Assembly: GCA_014239625.1 (NCBI GenBank)
Contig: JAAZYN010000061.1
Span: 1 to 5,383 of the forward strand
DNA from: Myxococcales bacterium
Lineage (GTDB): Bacteria; Myxococcota_A; UBA9042; PHBI01; JAAZYN01
Direction of reading: 5' to 3'
DNA: 5,383 bases
In this document: piece by piece, positions 4,918 to 5,383 of the stretch
How the letters are laid out: each line of letters starts with the position of its first letter
Numbering within the stretch: position 1 is the first letter of the stretch
Notes under the pieces: model-generated
The model's input: only the letters and a program-made list of their open reading frames with translations
Databases searched by the model: none
Told to the model about the DNA's origin: nothing
Program-made: the position numbers and the translations under genes

Positions 4918-5383
4918 GTGTTGAAGAGCATGGCCCACGCGGTGGCATGTGCGCTCCCAGCGGTCCTGTTTGTCGGGTGCACCGCAGACGCGCGACAGCC
5001 CGTCGCCCCCGATCGGAGCTTCATCGTGCGGTTCGAGCCCGATCCGGAGCGGCGGGCCTTGTATGAGCGAGCCCGCGCCACCCTCGATGACTTTCGCGCG
5101 GCGCTTCGAACGCCGGCGCCGAGCTTCAAGGAGTTCGGCCTTCGGGTGGGGTTTCGTGATGGCGAGCGGGTCGAACATCTCTGGGTCACCGGCCTCGAGA
5201 TGGTCGGCCCCGACTTCGAGGGGCAGCTCGCCACCGCCCCGAATGCCCTGAGGAGCGTCCAGCTGGGCCAGCGCTTCGTGGTGCGGGCCGCGGAGATAGA
5301 AGACTGGCTCTATTGGGATGGTCAGCGGCGGGTGGGAGGCGTCACCGTTGGGGCCGCGATCAAGCGCCGGGCCAACCGCGCCA
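4918..5383 (+). CDS. DUF2314-domain lipoprotein, cut by the window edge
   Basis: At least 155 residues are visible, without a stop codon. The N-terminus (MLKSMAHAVACALPAVLFVGC) looks like a lipoprotein signal peptide: Lys3, a hydrophobic core at 8-19 and the lipobox FVGC with Cys21; Thr22-Ala23 follow. From about residue 55 the protein matches the DUF2314 pattern: FGLRVGFRDGERVEHLWV (73-90), then a short strand, FEGQLATAPNAL (100-111, the usual 'f.G.l.N.P' segment), a VQLGQRFVVRAAEIEDWLYWDG run (114-135) with Glu-Asp-Trp, and GGV. DUF2314 has no established biochemical activity. Surface or periplasmic location is inferred from the lipobox. Start: GTG at 4918 has GGAGA (4905-4909) 8 bases upstream; TTG at 4921 and ATG at 4930 are in-frame alternatives, the ATG leaving a shorter signal. 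It is divergent from the ABC1 operon and may share regulation with it. The remaining C-terminus lies outside the window. Confidence 0.82.
   Translation, partial: MLKSMAHAVACALPAVLFVGCTADARQPVAPDRSFIVRFEPDPERRALYERARATLDDFRAALRTPAPSFKEFGLRVGFRDGERVEHLWVTGLEMVGPDFEGQLATAPNALRSVQLGQRFVVRAAEIEDWLYWDGQRRVGGVTVGAAIKRRANRA

Noticed and set aside
4646..4948. N-terminal extension of the ABC1 kinase to an upstream ATG near 4948
   Set aside because: The extra ~100 residues are low-quality Arg/Gly/Pro-rich translation unlike the family. They would also overlap the start and signal peptide of the divergent DUF2314 lipoprotein.
4753..5178. Minus-strand open frame (141 codons) opposite the DUF2314 lipoprotein
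   Set aside because: It is antisense to a gene with signal peptide and domain signatures, and its translation shows no family resemblance.

Overview
The window is GC-rich (mostly G or C at third codon positions) with short intergenic gaps and two Sec/lipobox lipoproteins, so it comes from a Gram-negative-type bacterium. Gene style (a YbjN-like small protein, an Ala/Pro/Lys-rich repeat lipoprotein, a cytosolic ABC1 kinase, a DUF2314 lipoprotein) fits Myxococcota or a related 'deltaproteobacterial' lineage. That placement is an inference from protein character, not from a marker gene. No RNA genes, insertion sequences, CRISPR arrays or phage genes are visible.

Layout. Bases 1-232 hold no convincing gene. 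A short plus-strand pair follows: a 133-aa YbjN / type III chaperone-fold-like protein (233-634), then 8 bases later a 193-aa lipoprotein (643-1224) with a charged helical N-terminal half and a low-complexity tail of four 18-bp VAP(R/K)PA repeats. After a 216-base convergent gap comes a minus-strand three-gene operon, transcribed from right to left: an ABC1/UbiB/COQ8 atypical kinase (4645-3242), TatD metal-dependent nuclease (3245-2448) and a Rieske [2Fe-2S] oxygenase-like protein (2451-1441). Both junctions in this operon are 4-base stop/start overlaps (GTGA and ATGA), so translation is probably coupled. A 272-base divergent intergenic region (4646-4917) separates the operon from a plus-strand lipoprotein with a DUF2314 domain (from 4918), which runs off the right edge.

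How the genes fit together. The three minus-strand genes are clearly co-expressed, but no established pathway joins an ABC1 kinase, TatD and a Rieske protein. The kinase would be expected to act in isoprenoid-quinone or lipid homeostasis, TatD in DNA/RNA 3'-end processing or repair, and the Rieske protein in redox chemistry. The most notable point is that the Rieske protein keeps a perfect cluster-binding motif but appears to have lost both histidines of the mononuclear-iron site and is short at its C-terminus. It may be a non-catalytic electron-transfer or sensor derivative, or a decaying enzyme. I see no strong evidence of a new defence or mobile system here.
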